Below the pieces are notes generated by a model that was not told the origin of the DNA, ran no database searches, and worked only from the letters and a program-made list of their open reading frames with translations. Source: Hydrogenophaga sp. BPS33 (GTDB lineage Bacteria > Pseudomonadota > Gammaproteobacteria > Burkholderiales > Burkholderiaceae_C). From it: 64,000 nucleotides of DNA. The stretch lies in NCBI RefSeq assembly GCF_009859475.1, contig NZ_CP044549.1, positions 1 to 64,000 on the forward strand, read 5' to 3'. Of this stretch, positions 23,808 through 32,914 are shown in pieces; the first letter of the stretch is position 1; every line of letters starts with the position of its first letter. The translations under genes were made by a program, and so were the position numbers.

Positions 23808-24308
23808 TCAGGCGCCCTGTCGGTTGTGCAGGGAGGCTTTCGAGAGCAAGCGCAGCACGCGAGGATTCGCCCCATCTAGCTTGTGAATGCCGTCGCCCAG
23901 TTGTGGCAGCGGAATTCGATGGAACTCTCCCACCCACTTGGCCACCGCAGCCGAGCGGCTGATGCCACTTTGGCAGTGCACAACCAACCGCATCTCCTCG
24001 GGCGCTTCGTGGTGCGTGCTGACAAACTCAACGATGCGCTGCGCGTCGATAAGTTCGGGGGCCTTCTCCTCGTCGTACTTGCAGATCGCCTTGTGTTCTT
24101 CTTCTGACATCTGATCCGGCCAGGCGGGCTCGCCAGGGTTTTCAAAGGTGTCCACAAAGTACAGGATCAGGTGATCCCGAAACTGGTGCAGGTGTTCGGG
24201 ACGGTTGCACTCCTCAAACTGGTTGAGGATCGAAATGATCACCGTGTCCGAACTCGGCACGAGCTTGCTTGCCTCTTTCACCCCCATGAAACGCACATCC
24301 TTCAACAT
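23808..24308 (-). CDS. Cysteine-based (tyrosine/dual-specificity-like) phosphatase
   Basis: 166 aa with the CX5R phosphatase signature in VVHCQSGISRSAAVAKW, where Cys and Arg of CQSGISR form the P-loop. An upstream Asp suitable as general acid lies in the acidic stretch before the P-loop. The fold most resembles small dual-specificity phosphatases. AAGGAG lies 6 bp before ATG 24308. It is the last gene of a minus-strand trio with a nucleotidyltransferase and an AAA+ ATPase. It could reverse a modification placed by the nucleotidyltransferase, which is inference. Confidence 0.75.
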   Translation of the reverse strand: MLKDVRFMGVKEASKLVPSSDTVIISILNQFEECNRPEHLHQFRDHLILYFVDTFENPGEPAWPDQMSEEEHKAICKYDEEKAPELIDAQRIVEFVSTHHEAPEEMRLVVHCQSGISRSAAVAKWVGEFHRIPLPQLGDGIHKLDGANPRVLRLLSKASLHNRQGA

Positions 24309-24341
24309 ACGTGGCTCCTTCGTCTTGTGCGTTGGACAGAC

Positions 24342-24868
24342 CTAGCGTGCGTAAGGCGGGTTCAAAAGCTTTCCAGAACTGATCCGGTCCGGAGACCCAT
24401 TCACTAGCCAGCTCTTGTAGCGGTCCTTGAAGTCAGCGCTTGATATCAAGCCCAATTCGTGCAGCTTTCTCACGTCGCACTCATGGACGCAGGGGAATAA
24501 ATTCAACTTGCTGATTGCCAGGTCGATGGGGGGACGACGTGGCGCTGCAAAAGGGAGGTGCCGGCATTCAGTCGATTTGCTCGATCCCGGAATCGCTCTG
24601 GCAGGCACGACTTCGTCTCGAAGTAACCCGGATCCAGTGCAAGCCGTGGCGTTGGCACGCACAGGTGAGGCGCAAGACCCCAATGGCGCGCATCCACGAT
24701 GGCATCCACATCCTTGGGCACACGGTCACCGTCGTAGAGGTGCATGGCGGCCCCTCCGGCCAGGTACATATTCAGCGGTTCGCGAAGTTGCATTTCCGCC
24801 TCGATCTCCCGGAAGAGTTGCCAGACCTCGTGGGCGACCTCGGTCTCGAGAAACAGCTTTGCAGTCAT
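24342..24868 (-). pseudogene. Nucleotidyltransferase-like protein (DUF6036/AbiEii-like) split by a one-base frameshift
   Basis: The N-terminal part has the nucleotidyltransferase-like signature MYLAGGAAMHLYDGDRVPKD then VDAIVDAR. The second part, PPIDLAISKLNLF and DVRKLHELGLISSADFKDRYK, is in another frame. The switch occurs at six G on the plus strand (24528-24533). One extra C in the coding strand would join the halves as HVVPP-IDLAISKL into about 175 aa. It may be a genuine inactivation, a phase-variable tract or an assembly error. It starts 36 bp after the AAA+ gene and precedes the phosphatase. Confidence 0.7.
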
Positions 24869-24904
24869 GGCGACACCGGACGTTCTTCGCTTGGCATGCT
24901 GCGC

Positions 24905-26665
24905 TCAGTGCTTGAGACCGGGACGCATGTTCAGATTGGCCCATGCCGTCAGGTAGCGGGTCAGGAAAACCTTCAACGCTCGCATGCTGGACACCTTCAC
25001 GTTGTCTGGCGGCACAATGGACGCGAAAACATCCTTCGGCAGGCCCCAGTCCTGAGCGATGTCCTCCAGGGCAAACGGAATGGCCTTGCGGACGTCGGCG
25101 GCTGACGGGCACCCGAAATGCAGGATCGTGAACCGCGAGCGCAATGCCTCCGGCAACCAGGTCAAGTCATTGGCCGTGGCGATGAAGATCATCCGCGAAA
25201 GATCGCACTCCGCCTGCAGGAAGGAATCGAACCACCGGCGGGCGCTCTCCGGCTCCAACAGACCCAGCAGAAAACTCGAAGCAGGCGGTGTGTTGCGCTC
25301 TCCGTCGATGGCCTTGTCGATTTCATCAAGTAGCACCAGCGCGGATGCCGACTTTGCGTTCAGAAAGGGTTCGAGCAGCGCGGAGGGCTGGCCGGATGAC
25401 CATCCGCGCGAGGTACCCGTGAGCGTGCGGATGTCGGACATGCCCCCCAGCCCAATAGCTCGAAACTCCAGTTCCATCTCTTCTGCGAAGCGCCGGGCGA
25501 AGCGGGTCTTGCCAACACCAGGGGGCCCGAGCAACAGCACCGGACGCAAGCGGAATTCCAGCGCCCCGAACTGCCGACACGTCATGAGCTCATCAAAGAT
25601 GGAGCCGATCGCCGCACTCGCCCAGGGAAACTCCGCGAGGAGCATGGTCTGGATTTTTTCCAGACGGGGAACGTCTGGCAGCAGGGCGACAGGCTGCGCT
25701 GACTCCAGTGGCTTGAAGCGCTCCAGCACGGTCATGTCGTTGGCGTCATTGGCCGGAGGCACCGGCCCGCGCACGACGATGCGGTGTGGCACCTTCTGTT
25801 CTTCTGCATGGGATGTCGACCGTACCGTCGCCGTCGGATCCTGCGCTTGTTTGCCCGCGACTTGACCATTGCGGGCGGCGAGCACCGCGTCATTGGCTTC
25901 GGTGAGCCGCTTGAGGACAGACTCGTAAAGGCCGTGCTGAAGCGGATCCATCCTGGCGGCCCCAGCTGATTTCGTGTCGGCAACTGGGTCCAAGAGGGCC
26001 CGGTGCTTCAGCGCCACCCAGAAAGTCCGAGCTGTCTCCGTATGAAACTCCAGCCTATCACCAGTCGTCCAATCGCTGTTCTGGGGCCTGCCATGCTGGG
26101 CGAACAAGCTCAACAACTCCGCAGCCTTGAAGCACTCCATGAAGCCAAGTGCGGCCGATCCCCGCCAAATCAGATTTTTCAGCAACTCCTGAGTGCGCTC
26201 CAGGCACGGCCAAAGAGAATGGCCTACCAGACGGCCCACGGGCAGCTCCATCGTGGCGACCGCCAGGACAAAGATTCGCTCGGTGCACTCGCTCGACTCC
26301 CGCCGCTTGATGGTGATGCCTGCTGCTGACAGGTGTGCGATAGCGAAGGAGTGAAGCAGGTTCACTGACCAAGTCAGCCGGTCAAGAAGACGGAAGAGGT
26401 CGATCATGAAGGCCTCGACGTTCATGTCCGCTGCGTGGGTTCTCAGCCACCTGCCGATATACCGGATAGAGGAGCAGCGCAGCGTCTCACTGCTTTGCGG
26501 GTCGAGCGCGTGGCAGACGTACCGTTCCAGCTCGAGTAGGTGCGCACCAGACCCGCAGGGGAACGGCATGGCCAGAAGGAGGGGGTGGCGAAGCTTGAAA
26601 GGGAGGTCGGTGAACAAGGCTCGCGCCCTGGCGGGAATGCGGGATTCCGGATGTGCTGTTTCCAT
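24905..26665 (-). CDS. AAA+ ATPase with Lon-like ATPase core, no protease domain
   Basis: About 586 aa. The N-terminal 250 residues are mostly helical and unrecognised. The C-terminal part is an AAA+ core: Walker A LLGPPGVGKTRFA (about 378-388), Walker B ALVLLDEIDK (about 440), sensor IFIATAND and arginine finger region LPEALRSRFTI, in the Lon/RuvB-like style. There is no Ser-Lys protease domain. ATG 26665 has GGAG 6 bp upstream and is preferred to the ATG at 26725. First gene of the trio. A regulatory or unfoldase role with the nucleotidyltransferase and phosphatase is inferred. Confidence 0.75.
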   Translation of the reverse strand: METAHPESRIPARARALFTDLPFKLRHPLLLAMPFPCGSGAHLLELERYVCHALDPQSSETLRCSSIRYIGRWLRTHAADMNVEAFMIDLFRLLDRLTWSVNLLHSFAIAHLSAAGITIKRRESSECTERIFVLAVATMELPVGRLVGHSLWPCLERTQELLKNLIWRGSAALGFMECFKAAELLSLFAQHGRPQNSDWTTGDRLEFHTETARTFWVALKHRALLDPVADTKSAGAARMDPLQHGLYESVLKRLTEANDAVLAARNGQVAGKQAQDPTATVRSTSHAEEQKVPHRIVVRGPVPPANDANDMTVLERFKPLESAQPVALLPDVPRLEKIQTMLLAEFPWASAAIGSIFDELMTCRQFGALEFRLRPVLLLGPPGVGKTRFARRFAEEMELEFRAIGLGGMSDIRTLTGTSRGWSSGQPSALLEPFLNAKSASALVLLDEIDKAIDGERNTPPASSFLLGLLEPESARRWFDSFLQAECDLSRMIFIATANDLTWLPEALRSRFTILHFGCPSAADVRKAIPFALEDIAQDWGLPKDVFASIVPPDNVKVSSMRALKVFLTRYLTAWANLNMRPGLKH

Positions 26666-26727
26666 GCTGCTCTCCACAAGTACGTTGCGGTTCAAGCTGC
26701 GCTGCAGCCTTCGGAGAGCAACCAACA

Positions 26728-26790
26728 GGGCGGGGAATCTATGAGATTTCCGCCCGCTTGAGACGTACTTTACGCCCGAGTCAAGGGCGT
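26728..26790 (-). promoter_or_regulatory. Dyad-rich leader of the AAA+ operon
   Basis: A hairpin GGGCGGGGAATCT-ATG-AGATTTCCGCCC (26728-26755, one bulged base) and a second dyad ACGCCC-N7-GGGCGT (26772-26790) lie 60-125 bp before the AAA+ start. A TTGACT element (minus, 26784-26779) could serve as a -35 box, though no good -10 is spaced from it. Probably operator or leader control. Confidence 0.4.
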
Positions 26791-27137
26791 TGCAAGAGCT
26801 CCAAAACTCCCCTCGAGTGATGATCTGTGTAGGAGATATTCGGGATGCAACGAGATGACATTAAGGTCGATTTTTTTTCATAGGGAGATGCTCAAAATAG
26901 ACCGCCTGTCAGTTCGTCTCAGCCGATATGTATGCGTCGCCAAGTGGTCTTGCTTTCAACGCAGACCCGGGTGCGAAGACAACTCTAGCGACCGTCTGAC
27001 AGCTCTTCCCTCCGCTGGCGCGAAACGCCTTCGTCGACGTTGAGTCTCGCTTATCTGGTTGCCATTTCGCCATGAGCATTGGCACTGCGCTTTGCTGGCA
27101 CTAACCGACCAAGGCGATTCGATTGAGGCGATGAACA
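26791..27137. other. Intergenic boundary of island and catabolic cluster
   Basis: About 350 bp with no supported gene. The distal end of the Tn7-like element could lie here, but no copy of the tnsA-proximal sequence in inverted orientation was recognised. Confidence 0.35.
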
Positions 27138-28286
27138 TCACTGAGTGCGAAGCAATCCGTTTACCTCGCACTCGTCAAAACCGCACCAACGCAGAATCTC
27201 TTCCGAATGCTCGCCGGGCATCGGGGGCGCTAGGGGCACATCCACAGGTGTTTCCGAGAGTCGCGCAACGGGCGCAGGCTGAAGGACCCCAGCGATCGTC
27301 GTGAATGACTTGCGCGCCTCGCTGTGAGGATGCAGAGCTGCCTCCTCCATGTCGAGCACTGGACTCAGACAAACATCGCTTCCAGCCGTCGCTGCACACC
27401 ATTCATCCCGGCGCCGGGTTGCGAAGCGGCTGGCCAGCAAAGCACGTTGCCGAGGCCACTGCGCCTTGTCGTGCTGGGAGCCGTATGCCTCTTCTGTCAA
27501 ATCGAGTTGACGAAGGAGGGCCTTGAAGAATTGGGGCTCGACCGCGCCGACGGCGATCCAGCTATCGCTGCATCGGTACGTGCGATAGAACGGAGCGGCG
27601 CCGTCGACAATATTGCAGCCACGGCCCAGATCCCAGCGTCCTGCGGCTTTCATTCCGTATTGCATGGCCATTAGGGAAGCCGCCCCTTCGAACATCGCGA
27701 TGTCCACCACCTGCCCTGCGCCGCCGGCTCTGGAATGCAGCAGAGCGCTGACAGTGCAGAGCGCCAGCATCATGCCTCCACCGCCAAAATCACCCACCAG
27801 GTTAAGGGGAGGGATCGGCGCACCGTCCACCTCGCCAATGCTATTCAGCACGCCGGCAACCGCGATGTAGTTGATGTCATGGCCTGCCTCCTGAGCGAGC
27901 GGGCCACTCTGGCCCCAACCCGTCATCCGACCGTAGATCAGCTTCGGCTGAGCTGCCAAGCAAGTCTCTGGGCCCAGCCCGAGACGCTCCATGACGCCGG
28001 GTCGATAGCCCTCAATCAAGATGTCCGATCGTGCGACAAGTCGCAGCGCTGCCTCAGTCGCATCCGCCCGCTTGAGGTCAAGGGCGAGGGAGCGACAGCC
28101 GCGCTGGAGAACACGGGCGTTGGCCGTGGCTCGAGTCATCTTGGCTGGGCGCTCGATGCGGATGACATCCGCCCCAAGGTCTGCCAGCTGCATTGCGCAA
28201 AAAGGGCCTGGACCCAGACTTGCAAACTCTACGACCCGGACGCCGGCGAGCGGCCCTGACTTCTTGGACCATTCATGCGAGATCAT
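27138..28286 (-). CDS. CaiB/BaiF CoA-transferase family III (alpha-methylacyl-CoA racemase-like)
   Basis: 382-aa family III protein: LAGVRVVEFASLGPGPFCAM, LADLGADVIRIERP, VMERLGLGPE and YGRMTGWGQSGPLA. The N-terminal GPGPFCAM and GHDINYIAVAG patterns resemble alpha-methylacyl-CoA racemases more than formyl/succinyl CoA-transferases. Racemases of this type convert (2R)- to (2S)-methylacyl-CoA so that acyl-CoA dehydrogenase can act, which suits branched or steroid-like side-chain oxidation. AAGG lies 8 bp before ATG 28286. Last gene of the minus-strand cluster, separated by 227 bp from the acyl-CoA dehydrogenase. Confidence 0.85.
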   Translation of the reverse strand: MISHEWSKKSGPLAGVRVVEFASLGPGPFCAMQLADLGADVIRIERPAKMTRATANARVLQRGCRSLALDLKRADATEAALRLVARSDILIEGYRPGVMERLGLGPETCLAAQPKLIYGRMTGWGQSGPLAQEAGHDINYIAVAGVLNSIGEVDGAPIPPLNLVGDFGGGGMMLALCTVSALLHSRAGGAGQVVDIAMFEGAASLMAMQYGMKAAGRWDLGRGCNIVDGAAPFYRTYRCSDSWIAVGAVEPQFFKALLRQLDLTEEAYGSQHDKAQWPRQRALLASRFATRRRDEWCAATAGSDVCLSPVLDMEEAALHPHSEARKSFTTIAGVLQPAPVARLSETPVDVPLAPPMPGEHSEEILRWCGFDECEVNGLLRTQ

Positions 28287-28513
28287 TGTGCTGCCTTCAG
28301 ACTAGTACTGCGTCAGCCGCGACCACTCAGACTTTCGAGTACTGAATGAATGGCAGGGCAATGATGACCGAATCACGACACCGGGCAATCGGCAGAGTTT
28401 TCAGCTGATCAAGCGCTCGAACCGCTCCCCTTCCGCAGCAAGTCGAGCACAAGATCTATCCAAGGACTTGGTAAGTCCTACTTCAACTCACAATTTCTAA
28501 AAGACCATGGCGC

Positions 28514-29779
28514 TTACAGTAAAGTTTCGCCGTTGATGAGAGCTTGTCCGATCATCCTGCGGTGAATCTCCGAAGTGCCATCGGGGATTCGCATTGAGCG
28601 GACGAAGCGATAGCCTTCCTCAAGCCGAAGTTCGTTGGTCAGTCCCATGGCGCCATGCACCTGGATGCACCTGTCAAACACCCGGCCGGCTGCTTCGGTA
28701 GCCGCGACCTTGGCCATGGAGACCTGCATTCGGCACGGCTTGTCTTCATCTACCAGCAAAGCGCAGCTCTGTAGCAGGGAGTGAGTCGCATATATGTCGA
28801 GGGCACAGTCCGCCAGCATGTTTTGTACTGACTGAAGGTGGCCGATCGGCTGATCGAACGCCTTTCTGACACGTGCGTACTCCACAGCCCTGTCCAACGC
28901 CCAGCATGCGAGGCCGAGGCATCCTCCAGCAACGCCGAGACGGCCTGCCTGCACGCCACCCAAAGCAACCTTGATACCTTCGTCCACTGCGCCGATCCGG
29001 TGCGAATCCGGCACAAAAACGTCTTGGAGATGCACAGTTCCGAGGTCACTACCGAGGTGACCCATAATGGAAATCATGCTTTTGACCTCAACACCCAACG
29101 TTTGCATTGGAACGAAGAAACCCGTCACTCCTCCCCGACGCGAGCTGGCCTTGTCAGTGTCGGTAACGGCAAAGATCATCGCGTAGTCAGCGTAGGGTGC
29201 ATTCGTAATCCATTGTTTGGTGCCATTCAGAACCCAGCCGCCTTTCTCGGGCTTGGCACGTGTCTTCATGGCGAAGATGTCCGATCCAGCATCGGGCTCA
29301 CTTAGGCCGAAACACAATGTCTTGCTGCCGCTGGCGATCCCTTCTCGGTACTCTGAGAGCACCTCGGGCTCCAGGTGACGTAGCAATGGTGACAAGCCGT
29401 TGGTGAACGCTGAAGGCAATACGACCGTCTGGATCAGACGTCGGCCTGGACCGGCAAAAGCATTCAGCCGGCGCTGAACGTAGGCGGCCGCTTGCGCACC
29501 GAGACCGCCACCGCCAAGCGATTCAAGCGAGAAGGCCGTGTAGAAACCGAGTTCTGCGGAGCGCATCCGTACGTGCCTGCGCAGTTTGAGAAGCTCCGGC
29601 GCGAAGCTCCCGTCCTCAGTAAATAGATAGCGCTCGCTGGAGAACAGTCGCTTGTGCTCGCTCTCCAGCGGTACGACTTCTCGCTCCACGAATCGAATTA
29701 ACGAATCGGCGAAGGCGATCCATTCTGGTGAAACTTCATGTCCCGCGGACTTGTGCTCCTCACGACCTTCCATATACAT
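28514..29779 (-). CDS. Acyl-CoA dehydrogenase
   Basis: FAD enzyme of 421 aa that introduces the alpha-beta double bond in an acyl-CoA. Visible are CFGLSEPDAGSD (FAD/substrate region), KQWITNAPYADY, RKAFDQPIGHLQSVQ, QVHGAMGLTNE and the C-terminal MRIPDGTSEIHRRMIG. The position of the MCAD catalytic Glu (YEGT) holds Asp (PDGT), as in the ACAD10/11-like branch, pointing to branched or bulky substrates. It overlaps the 3' end of the upstream ligase gene by 20 bp. Confidence 0.92.
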   Translation of the reverse strand: MYMEGREEHKSAGHEVSPEWIAFADSLIRFVEREVVPLESEHKRLFSSERYLFTEDGSFAPELLKLRRHVRMRSAELGFYTAFSLESLGGGGLGAQAAAYVQRRLNAFAGPGRRLIQTVVLPSAFTNGLSPLLRHLEPEVLSEYREGIASGSKTLCFGLSEPDAGSDIFAMKTRAKPEKGGWVLNGTKQWITNAPYADYAMIFAVTDTDKASSRRGGVTGFFVPMQTLGVEVKSMISIMGHLGSDLGTVHLQDVFVPDSHRIGAVDEGIKVALGGVQAGRLGVAGGCLGLACWALDRAVEYARVRKAFDQPIGHLQSVQNMLADCALDIYATHSLLQSCALLVDEDKPCRMQVSMAKVAATEAAGRVFDRCIQVHGAMGLTNELRLEEGYRFVRSMRIPDGTSEIHRRMIGQALINGETLL

Positions 29780-31322
29780 CTTTCAGGGCTTTTTTATCCA
29801 TTTTTCCGTACTGGGATCGGGGAAGCTGCGATGTGAACTCGATGGACTTTGGCACCATGTAACGGGATACCTTGCCTCGGACGAATTGCAGTAGTTCATC
29901 AGCCAAGCTGCTGCTGCTTTGAACGCCACGAGCCAATTCAACGATCGCTTTCACTTCCTCACCCATTTCTGCGTTTGGAACGCCGATGACGGCGGCGTCC
30001 CCAACGCTGGGATGCTGTATCAGAGCGTCCTCGATCGCGCGCGGGTAAATGTTCACTCCCCCGGAAATGATGGTGTAGGCCAGCCGGTCGGTGAGGTAGA
30101 GGTAGCCTTCTTCGTCGATATGTCCGATGTCACCGATGGTCGTCCAGTTCTCGTGCTGGGGATGCTGTGCAGACCGCGTCTTCTCCGGATCTTTGTAGTA
30201 TTCGAAAGGCCGTACGTCACGTTCAAAGTAGACCAATCCGTCTTGGTGCGGGGGAAGCAGTTCCCCCTGCTCGCTGCAGATTCTCAGAACCCCAACGGTC
30301 GCGCGGCCTACAGATCCTGGGTGATCCATCCACTCCCGACTGCTGATCGCCGTGTTGCCGCAGCCCTCGGAACCACCATAGAACTCCTCGATGATCGGCC
30401 CCCACCAGTCGATCATCTGCTGCTTCACTTCTCTGCTGCAAGGTCCCGCCGCATGGATAGCGCATTGATGAGAGCAAAGATCAAACCCCTCTCGTTCGGC
30501 AGGAGCCAGTTTCAGCATTCGAACGAACATCGTGGGCACCCACAGGCTGTGGGTGACCCGATAGCGCTCAATCATTGCCAGAGATGTGAGTGCATCGAAC
30601 TTTTCCATGAAGATCACCGTCCCCCCATGGAACTGCACGTTCAAGGAGTACAGCAGCGGAGCACCGTGGTAGAGCGGCGCACCCGTGAGGAATACGGTTT
30701 CATTCGAAAAAAAGTAGCGCTCGGCCAACTTCCTCCAGACATCGACTGGACCGTCAGCGGCCTCCATGACAGGCTGCTCCCGCAGGATTCCCTTTGGACG
30801 CCCCGTGGTTCCCGAGCTGTAGAGCATGATCGCGCCGAGCCGCTCATCGGCAACGGGATCTTCACTGAATGAAGACAATGCAGTCTCGTAACTCTCCCAA
30901 TCCTCCAGAACGTCTCCGATCATGAGCTTGCGGCAATTCCCGAGCTGCCCCTGCAACTGCTCTGCAACCTCTCGCATGGCATGGGAGAACACCACCAACT
31001 TGGCGTCGCAATTTTGAATGACGTACGCGGCTTCGTCGGGTGTGGAGTACCGATTCACCGGTGTGATCAGTATCCCGCTGCGCATGGCGCCCCAGAGGAT
31101 CTCGAAGAACCGCAAATTGTTCTCCATCAACACGGCGATGTGATCACCAGGTCGTAACCCCATCGCGTGCATGAACCGCGCGAACTTGTTCGAGCGCGCG
31201 TTCAATTCTCTATAGGTCAACGTCTCACCGGTGCTGCCATTGATGGCCGCTGCCTTGTCACTCGCGCAAGTGGCGAATTTTGTTAAAGCGAAGGATCGAT
31301 TGGGCACGATGCTGGAATCCAT
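29760..31322 (-). CDS. AMP-dependent acyl-CoA synthetase/ligase
   Basis: 520-aa ANL-superfamily ligase activating a carboxylic acid to its CoA thioester. Motifs: LYSSGTTGRPKGI (P-loop), EEFYGGSEG (A5-like), TIGDIGHIDEEGYLYLTDR (A7/A8) and the C-terminal lysine in SQYGKMDKKALK. It is the entry step of the cluster. Substrate cannot be read from the sequence; the neighbouring racemase and SCP2-thiolase genes suggest a branched or cyclic acid. Confidence 0.92.
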   Translation of the reverse strand: MDSSIVPNRSFALTKFATCASDKAAAINGSTGETLTYRELNARSNKFARFMHAMGLRPGDHIAVLMENNLRFFEILWGAMRSGILITPVNRYSTPDEAAYVIQNCDAKLVVFSHAMREVAEQLQGQLGNCRKLMIGDVLEDWESYETALSSFSEDPVADERLGAIMLYSSGTTGRPKGILREQPVMEAADGPVDVWRKLAERYFFSNETVFLTGAPLYHGAPLLYSLNVQFHGGTVIFMEKFDALTSLAMIERYRVTHSLWVPTMFVRMLKLAPAEREGFDLCSHQCAIHAAGPCSREVKQQMIDWWGPIIEEFYGGSEGCGNTAISSREWMDHPGSVGRATVGVLRICSEQGELLPPHQDGLVYFERDVRPFEYYKDPEKTRSAQHPQHENWTTIGDIGHIDEEGYLYLTDRLAYTIISGGVNIYPRAIEDALIQHPSVGDAAVIGVPNAEMGEEVKAIVELARGVQSSSSLADELLQFVRGKVSRYMVPKSIEFTSQLPRSQYGKMDKKALKDVYGRS

Positions 31323-31331
31323 GTTGTTATT

Positions 31332-32480
31332 TCAGGGCTGTTGGTTGCCAAGAACGAGGGTGGCTGCGGCAGTGAACATCCCGCCAACGCCTTGCACCAC
31401 GCTCGTGCGAACGTTCTCGACCTGACGGAAAGCCTCGCCCCGCAACTGCCGCACAGCCTCCTGAATGGCGAACATGCCGTACATGCCGGTGTGTGTGTAG
31501 AGCAAACCTCCGCCGTTTGTGTTCATCGGCAGGCGACCGCCAGGGCGCGTGTTGCCTTCGGCGATGAAATCTCCTGCCTCGCCACGTCCGACAAATCCAA
31601 GGTCCTCCAGGCCGAAAAGCGGCAAGTGGGCGAAAGCGTCGTAGATCATCAAATGATCCACGTCCGAATGCTTGATGCCAGCCTCCTTGAACGCGGCGCG
31701 GCTTGAAAGCCGAAAGGCCTTTGACGAACTCATATCGTCCATCATTGAAATACAGGCACTGTCCGACGCCTCACCCGAGCCCAGCACGTAGACCGGGTTT
31801 TTCGAACGGCGAAGATCGCGCGCGCGATCGGCCGATGTGATGACCAGTGCTCCACCGCCATCGGTGACAACGCAGCACTCCAGCTTGTGGAAAGGGTAGG
31901 CAATGAAAGGCGAAGCCATCACGTCATCGACGCTCAGCAGACGCCTCCTGCTTGCGCGCGGATTGTCCAAGGACCAGTGGCTTTGCGCCACTGGCACATG
32001 TGCCAGATGCTCGTGTGTGGTTCCGGTGTCCTTCATGAACCGCATCACCGGCAAGGTGAACATGTTGGCCGCCGTGTGAACGCCATAAGGCACTTCGAAC
32101 TGCCCGCTCATGGAATGAGGGGGGCGTTGCCGGGCAGGTCGGAATCCCACCCTTGAACGTCCAGACTCGCCGTGGATCACGAGTACGTTCTTGCATTTGC
32201 CTTGGCGTATGGCCGCAGCCGCGTGGGCGACGTGAACAAGGAACGAACAGCCACCAACCGATGTGCCGTCGTACCAGCTTGGAGTGATGCCCAGCATATG
32301 GGCCATATCGTTCGGAGGCTCGACCGCAGTTGCGATTCCGTCAATGTCTTTGACCTCGAGACCGGCATCAGCCAAAGCTCGATACGCTGCATCCGCTCGG
32401 AGATCCAGCTCAGAAAGATGAGGCAAGGCGCCCAATTCGGTCTCGGCCGCGCCGACGATCGCGATAGGTTGATGATTCAC
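31332..32480 (-). CDS. SCP2-type thiolase / lipid-transfer-like acyl-CoA thiolase or aldolase
   Basis: 382-aa thiolase-fold protein of the SCP-x/Ltp class. It has the nucleophile region GTSVGGCSF, the glycine-rich VTDGGGALVIT, NTNGGGLLYTHTGMYGMF and GVGGMFTAAAT near the C-terminus. In this class the gene is usually paired with a Zn-ribbon/OB partner; here that gene is directly upstream and overlaps by 4 bp (ATGA). Such pairs act as thiolases or retro-aldolases on CoA-linked side chains. Confidence 0.88.
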   Translation of the reverse strand: MNHQPIAIVGAAETELGALPHLSELDLRADAAYRALADAGLEVKDIDGIATAVEPPNDMAHMLGITPSWYDGTSVGGCSFLVHVAHAAAAIRQGKCKNVLVIHGESGRSRVGFRPARQRPPHSMSGQFEVPYGVHTAANMFTLPVMRFMKDTGTTHEHLAHVPVAQSHWSLDNPRASRRRLLSVDDVMASPFIAYPFHKLECCVVTDGGGALVITSADRARDLRRSKNPVYVLGSGEASDSACISMMDDMSSSKAFRLSSRAAFKEAGIKHSDVDHLMIYDAFAHLPLFGLEDLGFVGRGEAGDFIAEGNTRPGGRLPMNTNGGGLLYTHTGMYGMFAIQEAVRQLRGEAFRQVENVRTSVVQGVGGMFTAAATLVLGNQQP

Positions 32481-32914
32481 GCTTGGGATCCTTTAAGCTG
32501 CAAAGGCTCAAACACGGTCAACACCATGTCGCCACGCGGTACGAACGCGACTTGCAAGGGCATGTCGAGCTTCAATAACTCCGGGTCAGGTGGAACACCG
32601 CGGAGATTGCTGAGCATGCGAGGACCCTCTTCCAACTTGACGACAGCGACAACGTACGGAACGTCCTGCTCCCATCCAGGTGGAGCCACATGGTTGATGA
32701 TGTAAGAGTGCAGAGTGCCGCGACCACTGACCGGCGTCCACTTCAGCGCGTCCTTGCCGCAGTGCTCGCAGCGCAGACGCGGGTAGAACGTGTACTGCCC
32801 GCATGCTTCACAGTGCTGAAGCTGCAACTCGTGCGCCTTAAGTGCATCCCAATAGGGACGGGTTATGGGCGTGGGTTCCGGCAAGGCCTTCCCAGTCGAC
32901 GATTCGGCGGTCAT
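32477..32914 (-). CDS. Zn-ribbon/OB-fold (DUF35) partner protein
   Basis: 145 aa with an N-terminal rubredoxin-like zinc ribbon, CEACGQYTFYPRLRCEHCGK (CX2C...CX2C), and a C-terminal OB fold (WTPVSGRGTLHSYIINHV). DUF35 proteins bind and activate SCP2-type thiolases/aldolases or MaoC hydratases. Here it sits between exactly those two gene types, overlapping both by 4 bp, so a three-protein complex is likely. Confidence 0.9.
   Translation of the reverse strand: MTAESSTGKALPEPTPITRPYWDALKAHELQLQHCEACGQYTFYPRLRCEHCGKDALKWTPVSGRGTLHSYIINHVAPPGWEQDVPYVVAVVKLEEGPRMLSNLRGVPPDPELLKLDMPLQVAFVPRGDMVLTVFEPLQLKGSQA

Noticed and set aside
16719..27060. Weak similarity of GTCAATGTTGACTC (16721) and GTCGACGTTGAGTC (27038 region) as transposon ends
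   Set aside because: About two thirds identity over 18 bp in the same orientation, not inverted, and with no TGT/ACA termini or 5-bp duplication; not above chance.
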